A DNA stretch of 64,000 nt, taken from the NCBI RefSeq assembly GCF_001436115.1, contig NZ_AYZQ01000003.1, positions 124,001 to 188,000 of the forward strand. The letters run 5' to 3'. The notes beneath the pieces were generated by a model. That model ran no database searches. It saw only the letters and a program-made list of their open reading frames with translations, and had not been told where the DNA came from. The stretch is from Lacticaseibacillus brantae DSM 23927. Its GTDB lineage: Bacteria; Bacillota; Bacilli; Lactobacillales; Lactobacillaceae. Made by a program: the position numbers and the translations under genes. This document shows positions 42,482-52,124 of this stretch, piece after piece; the first letter of the stretch is position 1, and every line of letters starts with the position of its first letter.

Positions 42482-42540
42482 GTTATCAATCTATGGAGTG
42501 TTTTAAGTCAATAGAGTAAATGGATTGATTAGAATTTACT

Positions 42541-42573
42541 AACCACGCATATCAAATTATGCGTGGTTTTTTG
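42541..42573 (+). terminator. Rho-independent terminator
   Basis: AACCACGCATA pairs perfectly with TATGCGTGGTT, six-base loop, then TTTT. Confidence 0.93.
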
Positions 42574-42875
42574 TCGAAAAAACAACGGTTTCTTTTAAAT
42601 AGACTGTAATTTTTTAAGTAAACGTCTTTTAATTTAGGTTTAACAAAATCAACAAATTTATATTTATAGATTTGGAAAAATTTAATTGTGCGAAATCGTT
42701 TTATCGGCACACATTCATTGGTCTACCGCGGATTTATTGGGTTTGTGAATAATAAAACAGAGTTAGTTCATAAAAATAATTGTTATTTGGTGAAGGACTT
42801 GTGACGTTTGTGTGAATTATACTTACGGTCATGATGCTGATTAGTCATCAATACGTACCAAGGAGGATTGGTTCA
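42574..42875 (+). promoter_or_regulatory. AT-rich promoter zone of the pilus operon
   Basis: 302 bases without a gene. TATACT (42818-42823) lies 53 bases before the backbone pilin start, but no good -35 stands 16-18 bases upstream. That fits a promoter that needs an activator, with the Mga-like proteins as candidates. AAGGAGG precedes ATG 42876. Confidence 0.5.
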
Positions 42876-45179
42876 ATGAGAAACCGAAAAATGAAAAAGT
42901 TTTTGTATTCAGCAATGGTTTTAACGAGTGTTGCTGGAACCGCGATGACTGGTATAGTGACGACCGTCATCAGCAACGGCCAGACTGTTATTGCCGCAAC
43001 TAAGGATGCAATTCCTGACAGTTCCACACCACGGTCCATCGTTATTGAAAAGCATGCCCAAACCGTTGGGGGGCAGGATGATGGGAAGCAAAAGCCTGGT
43101 TCTACATTCGCAAATTCACCTGTCCTACCCAATGTCTATTTCCGGGCGACTTTTGTGACTGAAGATGGCAAGTCAGATTACACCAAGTACGACTTAACTG
43201 ACCCAACGAAGGATGCAGGTAAGTATACGAAAACGAGTAACGTTTTCTATGGTGTGACTGGAAACGATGGGAAAATTGCTCTGCAATTGTCTCAATGGCT
43301 GGGTGGGGCCAAGGCAGCCGATGGTTACTGGGAAATTGAAGAGCTTGGTTTCTGGGCTGGCTCTGGAGCAGCACCAACCATCACCGCGGGTAAAGGTGAT
43401 CGGACACTCTTGGACAATGCCACTAACTTCAATATGAGCCAAACCAGCGGCAATACGGTCATCAACTATGAAAAGTCTGCACCATACTTTGTTGTACTAC
43501 CGCAGACCGACCGTGATTCTAAAGATGGCTTTTTGTATACGGTTTACACCTATCCCAAGAACATTCCATCAACGAACACCATCTCAAAGAACGTTATGGG
43601 CGGTGATGGTTATTCGCCACAAGTTGGGGAAACCTTCTGGTGGAGCCTCAATCAAAACATTCCCGGTGATAGTGAGTGGACGACCACGACGGCCAATGCC
43701 GGGGAGTCGGTTCATTATCACGAATGGGCCTCCAATGGCGATGGTCAAAAGGTTGACGTAACTAATGGGGATTACGGGTTAAACAGCAACAAAATTAGTA
43801 CGGGCCAGTCATCCGCAATCGGTGGCAAGAATATTGGTTTTGGTCAATTTGGCTGGAACGATATTTTGCCAGCCGGTTTAAGTTATGACGGCACTGATGG
43901 TCATGGCATTTCAGTTTCCATTTATGACAATGCTGGAAAGGAAACTCCCGTCGCACTGACCTCTTCTGATTACACTGTGGCGCAGAACACAGTCACACCA
44001 GTCAATCAAAATGGGTTGGGTCAAAATGCGGCCATTGGGGATGGCACCAACGCCACACAACTGGTCATTAATCTGACTGAATCTGGAAAGGCAAAATTAT
44101 ACGCCGCCATCAAGGCCGTGCCAAACGCAAAAACCCTGAACACCCATATCTGGACTAAGTTGACTGATTCTAACGCTGACTTGGGCGGGGTTTTGGCCAA
44201 TACCTTCCAGCCGCTGATTACCCCACCTACAACTGGGACGACACCACCAACACCGCCAACACCGCCAACCACACCACCAGAAACACCGAATACGCCTAAT
44301 ACACCGGATACACCAAGTACGCCGCATACACCAGATGTCTACTTTGGACGCTTCAATCTGTTGAAGAACTCAACTCAAGATCAAGCGACACATTTGGCTG
44401 GTGCTACCTTCCAAGCTTGGTCCTTACCAGTTTGGGGCTTCTACACTTCAGGCGATGCATCCGCTGATGTTAAGGCAGCTGTCGCAGAGGTCAACGTGGC
44501 ATTGCGTAAATTGCAATCGGCCAGTGACTCTGATGCCCAAGGCATTTACTCAAGTTTGACTTCTGACTTTAAGCTGTTATCCGAAAATGCCAACCAAGTC
44601 TTTGAAAAGACAGTGGCAACCGGGACAAACCTGACTGGAGCGGATTACACCACCACTGATCATGGGGTGGATACCGTGCATAAGGCAATCAGCTTTGACG
44701 CGGCTTATCCCACTGCCGCTGCGTCACTCACAACTAAGCCAGCAGGGGATCAAGGCAACTTGGTTGCGGCAACGACGGCTGATGGAAAAGCCATTAATTT
44801 CCACGCGATTGACAAGACCACAAATGAAAATGGGACTGCCAATTGGGGTGCGCTGCCAGTAGATATTACTGGGGGCAGCTTAGCTAATAACGTATACCGT
44901 TACTATGCCTTAGTTGAAACGGTGGCACCAAGTGGATATGAACTGGTAAAAACACCGACCTTCGTGAAAGTCACGTACAACACCTCAGTTACTGACCAGC
45001 AGAATGGCAACACTGTGTATGCAGCGACAGTTTCTGACGCACCAAACACCAACCTGCCATTTACCGGGGGTCAAGGGTTACTCATTCTGATTTTGACGGC
45101 TACAGGCTTGATTGCTATTGGGTCAGCTGGGATGTACTACGCACGTAAGCACAAGCACGATGAGGGCACTGAAGCTTAA
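42876..45179 (+). CDS. Pilus backbone (major pilin), LPFTG-anchored
   Basis: 767 residues, SpaA/EbpC-like. The signal peptide ends after about 40 residues. The pilin motif YPKN (Y226-N229) carries K228, the lysine that sortase C joins to the next subunit. A Thr/Pro-rich hinge (TTPPTPPTPPTTPPETP, about 450-480) precedes a C-terminal Cna-B/SpaA domain with the E-box ETVAPSGYE (E681), expected to form an internal isopeptide bond. The sorting signal is LPFTG (727-731), helix, then RKHKHDEG. It is the first gene of the pilus operon and is followed by a terminator, consistent with being the most abundant subunit. Confidence 0.93.
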   Translation: MRNRKMKKFLYSAMVLTSVAGTAMTGIVTTVISNGQTVIAATKDAIPDSSTPRSIVIEKHAQTVGGQDDGKQKPGSTFANSPVLPNVYFRATFVTEDGKSDYTKYDLTDPTKDAGKYTKTSNVFYGVTGNDGKIALQLSQWLGGAKAADGYWEIEELGFWAGSGAAPTITAGKGDRTLLDNATNFNMSQTSGNTVINYEKSAPYFVVLPQTDRDSKDGFLYTVYTYPKNIPSTNTISKNVMGGDGYSPQVGETFWWSLNQNIPGDSEWTTTTANAGESVHYHEWASNGDGQKVDVTNGDYGLNSNKISTGQSSAIGGKNIGFGQFGWNDILPAGLSYDGTDGHGISVSIYDNAGKETPVALTSSDYTVAQNTVTPVNQNGLGQNAAIGDGTNATQLVINLTESGKAKLYAAIKAVPNAKTLNTHIWTKLTDSNADLGGVLANTFQPLITPPTTGTTPPTPPTPPTTPPETPNTPNTPDTPSTPHTPDVYFGRFNLLKNSTQDQATHLAGATFQAWSLPVWGFYTSGDASADVKAAVAEVNVALRKLQSASDSDAQGIYSSLTSDFKLLSENANQVFEKTVATGTNLTGADYTTTDHGVDTVHKAISFDAAYPTAAASLTTKPAGDQGNLVAATTADGKAINFHAIDKTTNENGTANWGALPVDITGGSLANNVYRYYALVETVAPSGYELVKTPTFVKVTYNTSVTDQQNGNTVYAATVSDAPNTNLPFTGGQGLLILILTATGLIAIGSAGMYYARKHKHDEGTEA

Positions 45180-45195
45180 CGTGTGGCAACAGGAA

Positions 45196-45236
45196 GTAGG
45201 AATCCGAGGCCCAGCCTTGTGGGTTTCTACTTTTTT
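45196..45236 (+). terminator. Intercistronic terminator between backbone and tip/base gene
   Basis: GTAGGAATCC (45196-45205) pairs with GGGTTTCTAC (45221-45230) including two G-U pairs, then TTTTTT. It lies 22 bases before the next start, with no new promoter seen, so it should lower downstream expression. Confidence 0.85.
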
Positions 45237-45257
45237 ACGATAGAAAGGAGGGTTAAC

Positions 45258-48200
45258 TTGATTAAACAACGATCGCTTCGGGTCAAAATTGTTCATCTGG
45301 CCATGTTAGTCGTCATGCTTGTGAGCGCCTTAATGAGTCCTATCCAGGCTGTGCGAGCCTTAGCTGGGCAGCCAGCTATCCTCACCGTCAAAGACGCATC
45401 AGGTCATGCCGTGACCAGCCAGGAACAGACTTTTAACGGTGGCGTTCAGCTGGCAATCGAGCCTCCCAAGCAGCAGGTCCACATTCCCATTGTGAATGGA
45501 TTGAGTGTGCGCTTGGTCAAAGTCGCGAAACCTTTGAAAGCGGCGGCCTTACCAGCGACGACGTTTAAGGGACTTTACAGCGTCTTCGCTGGTGGTGAGG
45601 CGACTGATTTGCCAAAGGTGACCATCAAGGAGCACGCCTCTTTTGACGAACTGACCGCAGCCACGAAAACTGGGCCAGTTGAATTGGATACGATTAATAC
45701 CAATCAGCAGGTCATCAAAAGTGAAGTGGTCGTGCCAGCCAATCTCAAGCGAGAATTTCTGTTAGAATTCACCAATCCACTCAATCGGAAGTTTAAAGTC
45801 ATCGCGACGGCCGATGGGCATCAGCAAACGTTATTTGCGTTTGGCAAACGCTCAGATCGGGACGTCATCAAGCACGGGACACCAAAGACTGCGACTGAGA
45901 AGCAAACGAAAGATCAATCCAGTCACGTCTGGACCAAAAAGGAATTGGCCCTCACTCGACCAATGCCGAATGTGGTCAAAGGCTTACACTTGGCGACCCA
46001 AGTAGGCACTAAACCTTTAGCGTTTGACGCTCAGGCGCTCAAACTCATCAGTCTTGCTGCCACGGCCGCAGCGCCGGCAGTAACTGGGCTGACGCTACCA
46101 GCGGCGGATCCCAATGATCCCAAGGCTGGTGCAATTAATCCAAACGGAATTTCAGGCGATTTGTTGTGGCCCAAAGAAGAAGTCACACAAGTTGCCGCTC
46201 AGAATGATTACGCTGCCTACCAGAAAATAACCAAATGGTATTCCTCCAAGAATAACGGGGTAGCGGACTATTATGTGATTTTTAGAATCTACACTGGATT
46301 TACAGGAAAATATGCGGCGCAAGATGGTGAGGCACAGCTCAATGCCGATAATGCGGCTGGTCATGACAGTTCCTACACCAACAACTTGGTGCGGGTGAAT
46401 GACTCGATGGTGTATACCGTTACCGCCACGATGAATAAAATTGGCGATCAAGCGGCTCACCAAGTGCCTGAAAGTTTGAATGCGATCAACCTATATTTGC
46501 GCGGTAACGGGACGACCACTGTTCCCAATGCCTATTCGGCCGATACGGCCAAGAAACTGACCTTTGCCTTCAACCAAACTGGCCGTGAAGCGACCACAGT
46601 TTTCAAAGGGAAGGTATCGAGTGACCTAGATGAAGGCGATAAGTTCACCACGTCGTTTTCACCCATGCCAACTTTTGATGCAGGGTACACTTACACCTCG
46701 CAACAAATTACAGCGAAAGCCGTCTCAGCCTTCCAAATTCGCACAGTCAACCAAATTACCGGCTCTGGGTTAGCCAGCAACCGTTATGGGGCCATTTATG
46801 ACGCCTACAAGGCCTATGGGGATGCCGTGGGAGACAAGGATTATAACAACTTCACGAATCTGCTGGCGTACGGCTATGTGATTATGCCTCAGCTTTCGAG
46901 TGATAACCCAAGCGGCGTTGGGGTCAACACCAAAGTCGGGCGGACGATTAAGATTCAAATGAATCTTCAGCAAGTCGCCAACTTTACGGCCCTTGGGGTG
47001 GGCGATTCAGGCCAGGTTGATTATGTCCAAGGCGGCAATGTCCGCGACATCTTCTACGGGGTGGGGAATTTCTCCACTGCTGCCGGCCAAGATCAGTTGA
47101 AAACGACTGGTGGCTTGACGGCGAATGCTTCCGCGGGGACCAAAATCTGGCAATTGAAGAATCCAGATGGCGGGACTAGTGCTGGGCAATATTTACCGGT
47201 GCATTGGAACGATTCACAGATTCTCAATCCAAGCTATACGAATGAAGTGGTCAGCCAATGGGCAGTCACGGCGACAGTCTCATTTGATTATGTGCTGCCT
47301 AGTGATTTCCAGGAAAACTACGCCACTTTTGCCCTGTTCTTTAAGGATCGGAACAATTTTGCACCAGGCAACTTTGGCATCAATCAATATGCGAACTATC
47401 GTAACCTGCCACTAAGTATGGATTATTCGACTGATCGCCAGATCAACCTGAACAGTTATCAAATTGATGGCCAGGCAATGCCGCTGTACACGGACTATCA
47501 AGTGACGCAGTGGCAAGCACTCATGGGGAGTACGATGAAAATCACGAGTACAAATCGTGTGTACCCAACTGGCCTCAGTCCCAACGGGAGTTTGGTCTAT
47601 CGCGATGGCGGTGTTTTATATGCGCCGAATGCGGCCACGGTCGCCCAGGCGAAAAGTTGGGGCGTCGAATCCCAACTAGCTGCAATTTATGCCCGTTATC
47701 AAGTCACGACGTTAACGGACGACCAAATTAAGGCCATCAATCTGCACACTACACCGGTGATTTCTGACAGCAGTGTGTTCCCGGACAATCCCGTGGCTCT
47801 GCGGGGCACCACCACCAACGCGCAGACCAATGTCGCGTTGCCAGGCAGCCCGTTTATTGTGAATCCCCAGACAGGCGCGCATTATGCGGTGACGGCAGAT
47901 CGGTATGGCTTGGATGTCACCTTTGCTACGTATCGTCTTTCAGGATTGACGAAGACTTTTAGCAGTCACGATATCAACGATTCGTTCACCATGCCACCAA
48001 CTGGGGTGATTGTGGCTGGGTTGGAATCAGATCCGTTGTTGAAGACACCATTTTCCGCCAATGATCAATTGATCGACTGGGCGAACAAGACGAACGCTTA
48101 TAGTCAGTGGAAGGCCTTTGACGTGGATAAGAATTCCGGCACGCCACTGGGGACGAATCGAACGGACGATGTGACCACCAACGCCATGTTCCGATTAACG

Positions 48201-51200
48201 ATACAACTAGGCACCTGGAGCATCGGAAACGCCACTTCGTTTGAATTAAACAAGAACCTTGATATGATGGCAACTTGGAATTCTGACGCCTTTTATATGA
48301 ATCTGGATATGTTAAAAAAGCTCGTGGATAATCCGGCGAAGTATCAGGATCCCTTTGCGCCAAGTTTTGAAGCCAGCAAGGACATGACATCTGCAAGTCG
48401 CTTCTTCGATTGGTCCAAGATTATTAAGTTGGGTAAACGCGTCACGGCCAACGGCACAAATGATGCACGCCAATGGCATTTTGATGACGTTGCACCAGCC
48501 AATGATACGAAGGATTATCAATGGTCGGATTGGGCCACGGTAATGAAGAATTCGGCGGGGATGAGTTCAGCCCAGCTGCGGCAAACTTACACGGCGATTC
48601 GCTACGACTTCACCGGCCAAGATGTGTGGGTGGTTGATGAAGCCACCTCAAGTGCCAATGGTCTCCATCAACCGGTGGGCGTGATTCGCTCGCCATTAGT
48701 GTTTGATTCCAAGGCCATTGGGACCATGACCAATAACAATCCCAATATGATTCGCGCCTCACTGCAGTTACCGGGGACCCCTTGGTTTAACGGGGCAGAA
48801 ATGTTAAAGAATCCTGGTTTTCCAACCACCCTGTGGGGTTATACGCTCAGTAATGGCTTGCCAACTAGCACCACCTTGAGTCCAGGCGACTGGCGGGGGC
48901 AATGGTTGAATGCGAGTTCAGTCGGTTACCGTTATGCCGGGAAGGATATCAGCAATGAATATCTGACTCAAAGTAGCCCTGGTGAACAAGCTGGCAAGGC
49001 CAACCTCGTCTTTTCTCGCCGGTATTACGGCTACAATGGCGAACCGTTAACACCTGGGACCGCCGTCGCAGACCGCTTTAAAAGTGAGTTGAATACGAGC
49101 TATGTTTTGATCACCTCGCCAACTGCGGCCCAAACCACCCCGGATATCCGGCTGGTGATTCCGCAAAATAGCCAAGGCTACTATCGCCAATCGGTTGACG
49201 GTGTCGGCCTTGATCAGACGAATTTTGCCAGCACGTATACCCTCAAAACCAAAGCGATGACCTTGGGAGACAATCAAACCTATCAACAAGTTTTCTCAGC
49301 GCTTGCGCCAGGGAGCTCAGGCAGTGCCTACACTGATGCCATTGATGGCGCGCGGCAGGCACAAGTCTTACAGATTGATTGGACTGATCCAACCAACAGC
49401 AAGGCCTTGAATGATTATTACACGGCTTTGAAACAGATCTCTGGGCAGACGTACACGCAAGGCTTACCGCTCACTTACGCTTTGATTGGGTTTGATCTGT
49501 CTGACATCATGGGCGGCAAAAACAATCAAGAAGCCAGCTTTATGACAAAAGATGTCTTCATGGCCAACGTGAATGGCGCTTTGACACCAGAACCGATTGC
49601 CCCGGCTTTTGATAGTCTCCAATCGCCATCTGATGCCAGCGAGCAAGTGTTGAAGAATCGCGCGTATGTCAATGTTCAGCAAGCAACGAGTTATGGCATC
49701 AAGGAAACCATTGGGCCAATGCCCGCTAGTGAGTCAGCTTCTTCACCAGGCAATGCCGTGTACGACTTTGATACCAAACCCGATCGCACTTTCTCAATCT
49801 ACATTACGATTGATGCCAAGAGTCAGCCACTCGTGAATCCGTACGTGACTGCGATTGTCCCGTTCATGAAAGACGATGTGGGGACTAACACGAATGCCGG
49901 CATCACGCTGGCGCGCACGGGTCAAAAGAATGTGCGCAGTTCGCTTGTCTTGGACCCGTCAACCAGTCCCCGGATTCTAGCCGACCAAGGCAATTTTGGG
50001 TTCTATGTCAGCCGTGATCGCCAGCAATCACTGCTATCGAGCTTTGATACGCTGGGAACTGGTAGTGGTGGGTCTGGTCTCTTCAGCGATTTCTATGGTG
50101 ATTATACTGGTTGGGTCACGGCAAACCAGACGTACCAGCATTTACTGCAAAATGACTACATGAACCAGACCAAAGCCAAACAGTTTGGCATGCGGTATCA
50201 TGGCACGATTCAACCAGGTGAACAGCTGGTTTTCCGGGCTGACTTTGCGGTTGATCAGAGTTTTGTGCCAGATACGGACTACATTAAGCACGAAAGTTAT
50301 CTCGGCTTCAAAGGGGCAGACACGACCGTTTACCCCGTCAGCAACATCGTGAAGTATCAGCAGAAAAAAACTGTCGGTCAGATTAAGTTTGTCAAAGCCA
50401 ATGCGGACAATCATTCGCAGCTGCTTGCCGGCGCCAAGTTCATGCTGGCGCGGTCTCAGGCCAGTGCCGATGCGATTTATCAACTGATTAAAGCGGGTAA
50501 ATCCACGGCCGACATTCTCGCCGCGATTAAGGCTGACAGTAATTTGGCTAATAATGTTGTCACGAATGCTGACGGCAGTGTGAATGTGCAAACGGCTGAC
50601 ACCAACGGCCAAGGGCTGTTTGACCAGTTAGCGCTGACCAACCCAACCTATTGGTTGATTGAAATTGGTGCCCCGAGCAGCTATGTTTTGACCGACCAGG
50701 CCAAGGCAGACTTGGTTCATCAAGTCGATGCGGTGGTCCAAAATCCGGCCGGCACCGCAGTCACACCGGTTACTGTTTTCAATAAAAAGAGTACTCAGCC
50801 GAAATTGAAGCTCTACAAAACAGATCAAAATGGGCAACCACTCGCCGGCGCGGTCTTCCAGATTTGGACGGACGCGGCATTAACCAAGCCATTAGACCCA
50901 ACAAAGACCTACAGCACCGGTGCTGATGGCCAGCTGGACGTCTCAAACCTCGTCTTAGGGAACACCTATTGGGTTCAAGAAATTAAGGCCCCAGCAGGTT
51001 ATGAGCTGAATGGCACGGCTGTGAAATTGGCCTTTACGCAAGACAATCTTGGGCGCGTCGTCAGCACGGACGGCACCGATAGCAACTATATTTCAAACAG
51101 CAAGCCTAACCAGTTGATTCCTGAAGGTGGGCCGCTCGATCCCAACAAGAACTATCTCACCTTTGTCATGGCCGATGCGCCCACAACAATCTTACCGTTC

Positions 51201-52019
51201 ACGGGGAGTTTCATGATTTGGACTTTTGTGATTCTCTTCTTGCTGGCAGTGATTGGCGTCCTCATCTATTGGGGCCGCCATGGGCGTGGACCGCTTAAAT
51301 CGGTCCTGAAAGTCGGTTTACTCCTCACCATTTTCGCCACGTTTGGCTTAGCGCAGATGCACTCAGTCGCCGCCGCGAGTGGTGAGTATGGCTTGACCAT
51401 TCAAAAATACGTCGATGCAAATGGTGATCCGGCCAATGCGCGCCACGATGGCGCTGAAGATACCAGTACTGGCTCAGGGGATGTGCGGCCAGTGACGGGC
51501 ATCAACTATACGATTCAACGCATTCTGGCCGGGGCCGGCACGCCTAATTACACCGACCCCAGCAGTTACACGGTGGATCCCAGTTTTCCCGAGTTAACGC
51601 TCACCACTGATGCAAAGGGTTTTGCCCATGTTGATTTGGATCCCGGCTTTTATCTGGTGAAAGAACTGGCGGGCAATGGGGTGACCCAGCCAATGACACC
51701 GGTAATCGTGCAAATTCCAACCACGCTGGTTGATGGCACGCGCTTGAACCAGGTCTGGCTGTACCCAAAGTCAGGAGTTGAAACGCCAACGATTCCACCA
51801 GTGCCACCGGTGCCACCAACGGTACCAGAATTGCCCAATACCCATTTACCGAAAATTCCGCCCACGGCACCTCTGCCTAAAGGGCGGATTCCCAACACCC
51901 GCATTCCCCAAACCAGTGCCAGCATGGGCAATGAGTCGCAACTATGGCTGCTGCTCTTGGCACTGATTGGCAGTGGTAGCGTCGGGGCTTGGTCCTATTT
52001 TCATCATCGGCTCGGGTGA
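45258..52019 (+). CDS. Fused pilus tip adhesin and one-domain (base) pilin polyprotein
   Basis: 2253 residues from TTG 45258, with AAAGGAGGG six bases upstream; no in-frame ATG has a ribosome site. The order is signal peptide (about 10-40); a large adhesin region of about 1650 residues with no recognised domain; two SpaA/Cna-B domains (from about 1705, and from about 1850 with E-box QEIKAPAGYE); LPFTG (1979-1983), helix, and basic loop GRHGRGPLK. Without a stop, a second signal-like helix follows (LLLTIFATFGLAQMHSVAAA). After it come a pilin N-domain with YPKS (2169-2172), a PPVPP-rich tail and IPQTS (2216-2220) with a final helix. It precedes the sortases. The fusion itself is read directly; processing into two subunits is inference. 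Confidence 0.88.
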   Translation: MIKQRSLRVKIVHLAMLVVMLVSALMSPIQAVRALAGQPAILTVKDASGHAVTSQEQTFNGGVQLAIEPPKQQVHIPIVNGLSVRLVKVAKPLKAAALPATTFKGLYSVFAGGEATDLPKVTIKEHASFDELTAATKTGPVELDTINTNQQVIKSEVVVPANLKREFLLEFTNPLNRKFKVIATADGHQQTLFAFGKRSDRDVIKHGTPKTATEKQTKDQSSHVWTKKELALTRPMPNVVKGLHLATQVGTKPLAFDAQALKLISLAATAAAPAVTGLTLPAADPNDPKAGAINPNGISGDLLWPKEEVTQVAAQNDYAAYQKITKWYSSKNNGVADYYVIFRIYTGFTGKYAAQDGEAQLNADNAAGHDSSYTNNLVRVNDSMVYTVTATMNKIGDQAAHQVPESLNAINLYLRGNGTTTVPNAYSADTAKKLTFAFNQTGREATTVFKGKVSSDLDEGDKFTTSFSPMPTFDAGYTYTSQQITAKAVSAFQIRTVNQITGSGLASNRYGAIYDAYKAYGDAVGDKDYNNFTNLLAYGYVIMPQLSSDNPSGVGVNTKVGRTIKIQMNLQQVANFTALGVGDSGQVDYVQGGNVRDIFYGVGNFSTAAGQDQLKTTGGLTANASAGTKIWQLKNPDGGTSAGQYLPVHWNDSQILNPSYTNEVVSQWAVTATVSFDYVLPSDFQENYATFALFFKDRNNFAPGNFGINQYANYRNLPLSMDYSTDRQINLNSYQIDGQAMPLYTDYQVTQWQALMGSTMKITSTNRVYPTGLSPNGSLVYRDGGVLYAPNAATVAQAKSWGVESQLAAIYARYQVTTLTDDQIKAINLHTTPVISDSSVFPDNPVALRGTTTNAQTNVALPGSPFIVNPQTGAHYAVTADRYGLDVTFATYRLSGLTKTFSSHDINDSFTMPPTGVIVAGLESDPLLKTPFSANDQLIDWANKTNAYSQWKAFDVDKNSGTPLGTNRTDDVTTNAMFRLTIQLGTWSIGNATSFELNKNLDMMATWNSDAFYMNLDMLKKLVDNPAKYQDPFAPSFEASKDMTSASRFFDWSKIIKLGKRVTANGTNDARQWHFDDVAPANDTKDYQWSDWATVMKNSAGMSSAQLRQTYTAIRYDFTGQDVWVVDEATSSANGLHQPVGVIRSPLVFDSKAIGTMTNNNPNMIRASLQLPGTPWFNGAEMLKNPGFPTTLWGYTLSNGLPTSTTLSPGDWRGQWLNASSVGYRYAGKDISNEYLTQSSPGEQAGKANLVFSRRYYGYNGEPLTPGTAVADRFKSELNTSYVLITSPTAAQTTPDIRLVIPQNSQGYYRQSVDGVGLDQTNFASTYTLKTKAMTLGDNQTYQQVFSALAPGSSGSAYTDAIDGARQAQVLQIDWTDPTNSKALNDYYTALKQISGQTYTQGLPLTYALIGFDLSDIMGGKNNQEASFMTKDVFMANVNGALTPEPIAPAFDSLQSPSDASEQVLKNRAYVNVQQATSYGIKETIGPMPASESASSPGNAVYDFDTKPDRTFSIYITIDAKSQPLVNPYVTAIVPFMKDDVGTNTNAGITLARTGQKNVRSSLVLDPSTSPRILADQGNFGFYVSRDRQQSLLSSFDTLGTGSGGSGLFSDFYGDYTGWVTANQTYQHLLQNDYMNQTKAKQFGMRYHGTIQPGEQLVFRADFAVDQSFVPDTDYIKHESYLGFKGADTTVYPVSNIVKYQQKKTVGQIKFVKANADNHSQLLAGAKFMLARSQASADAIYQLIKAGKSTADILAAIKADSNLANNVVTNADGSVNVQTADTNGQGLFDQLALTNPTYWLIEIGAPSSYVLTDQAKADLVHQVDAVVQNPAGTAVTPVTVFNKKSTQPKLKLYKTDQNGQPLAGAVFQIWTDAALTKPLDPTKTYSTGADGQLDVSNLVLGNTYWVQEIKAPAGYELNGTAVKLAFTQDNLGRVVSTDGTDSNYISNSKPNQLIPEGGPLDPNKNYLTFVMADAPTTILPFTGSFMIWTFVILFLLAVIGVLIYWGRHGRGPLKSVLKVGLLLTIFATFGLAQMHSVAAASGEYGLTIQKYVDANGDPANARHDGAEDTSTGSGDVRPVTGINYTIQRILAGAGTPNYTDPSSYTVDPSFPELTLTTDAKGFAHVDLDPGFYLVKELAGNGVTQPMTPVIVQIPTTLVDGTRLNQVWLYPKSGVETPTIPPVPPVPPTVPELPNTHLPKIPPTAPLPKGRIPNTRIPQTSASMGNESQLWLLLLALIGSGSVGAWSYFHHRLG

Positions 52020-52033
52020 GGCTTGAAGCCAAT

Positions 52034-52083
52034 ACAAAGAGCTCAACCTGAGGCATTAGGCCTGGCTTCAGGCTGAGCTTTGT
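52034..52083 (+). promoter_or_regulatory. Intercistronic hairpin before the sortase genes
   Basis: ACAAAGAGCTCAACCTGAGGC pairs with GGCTTCAGGCTGAGCTTTGT, with a two-base bulge and G-U pairs. The T-run is poor, so it may be a partial terminator or an RNA-stability or processing element. It sits between the polyprotein and the sortases. Confidence 0.65.
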
Positions 52084-52124
52084 TCGATTATTGCAACCGT
52101 CTAGTCAAAAAAGTAAGGCAGTGA

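Noticed and set aside
45183-45257. Earlier GTG start for the polyprotein
   Set aside because: It would translate through the terminator hairpin and put extra residues before the signal peptide; TTG 45258 has a strong SD.
50142-50612. 156-codon antisense frame inside the polyprotein gene
   Set aside because: Lies wholly opposite a well supported frame and lacks a ribosome site; long antisense frames are expected in a 6.8-kb gene of this composition.
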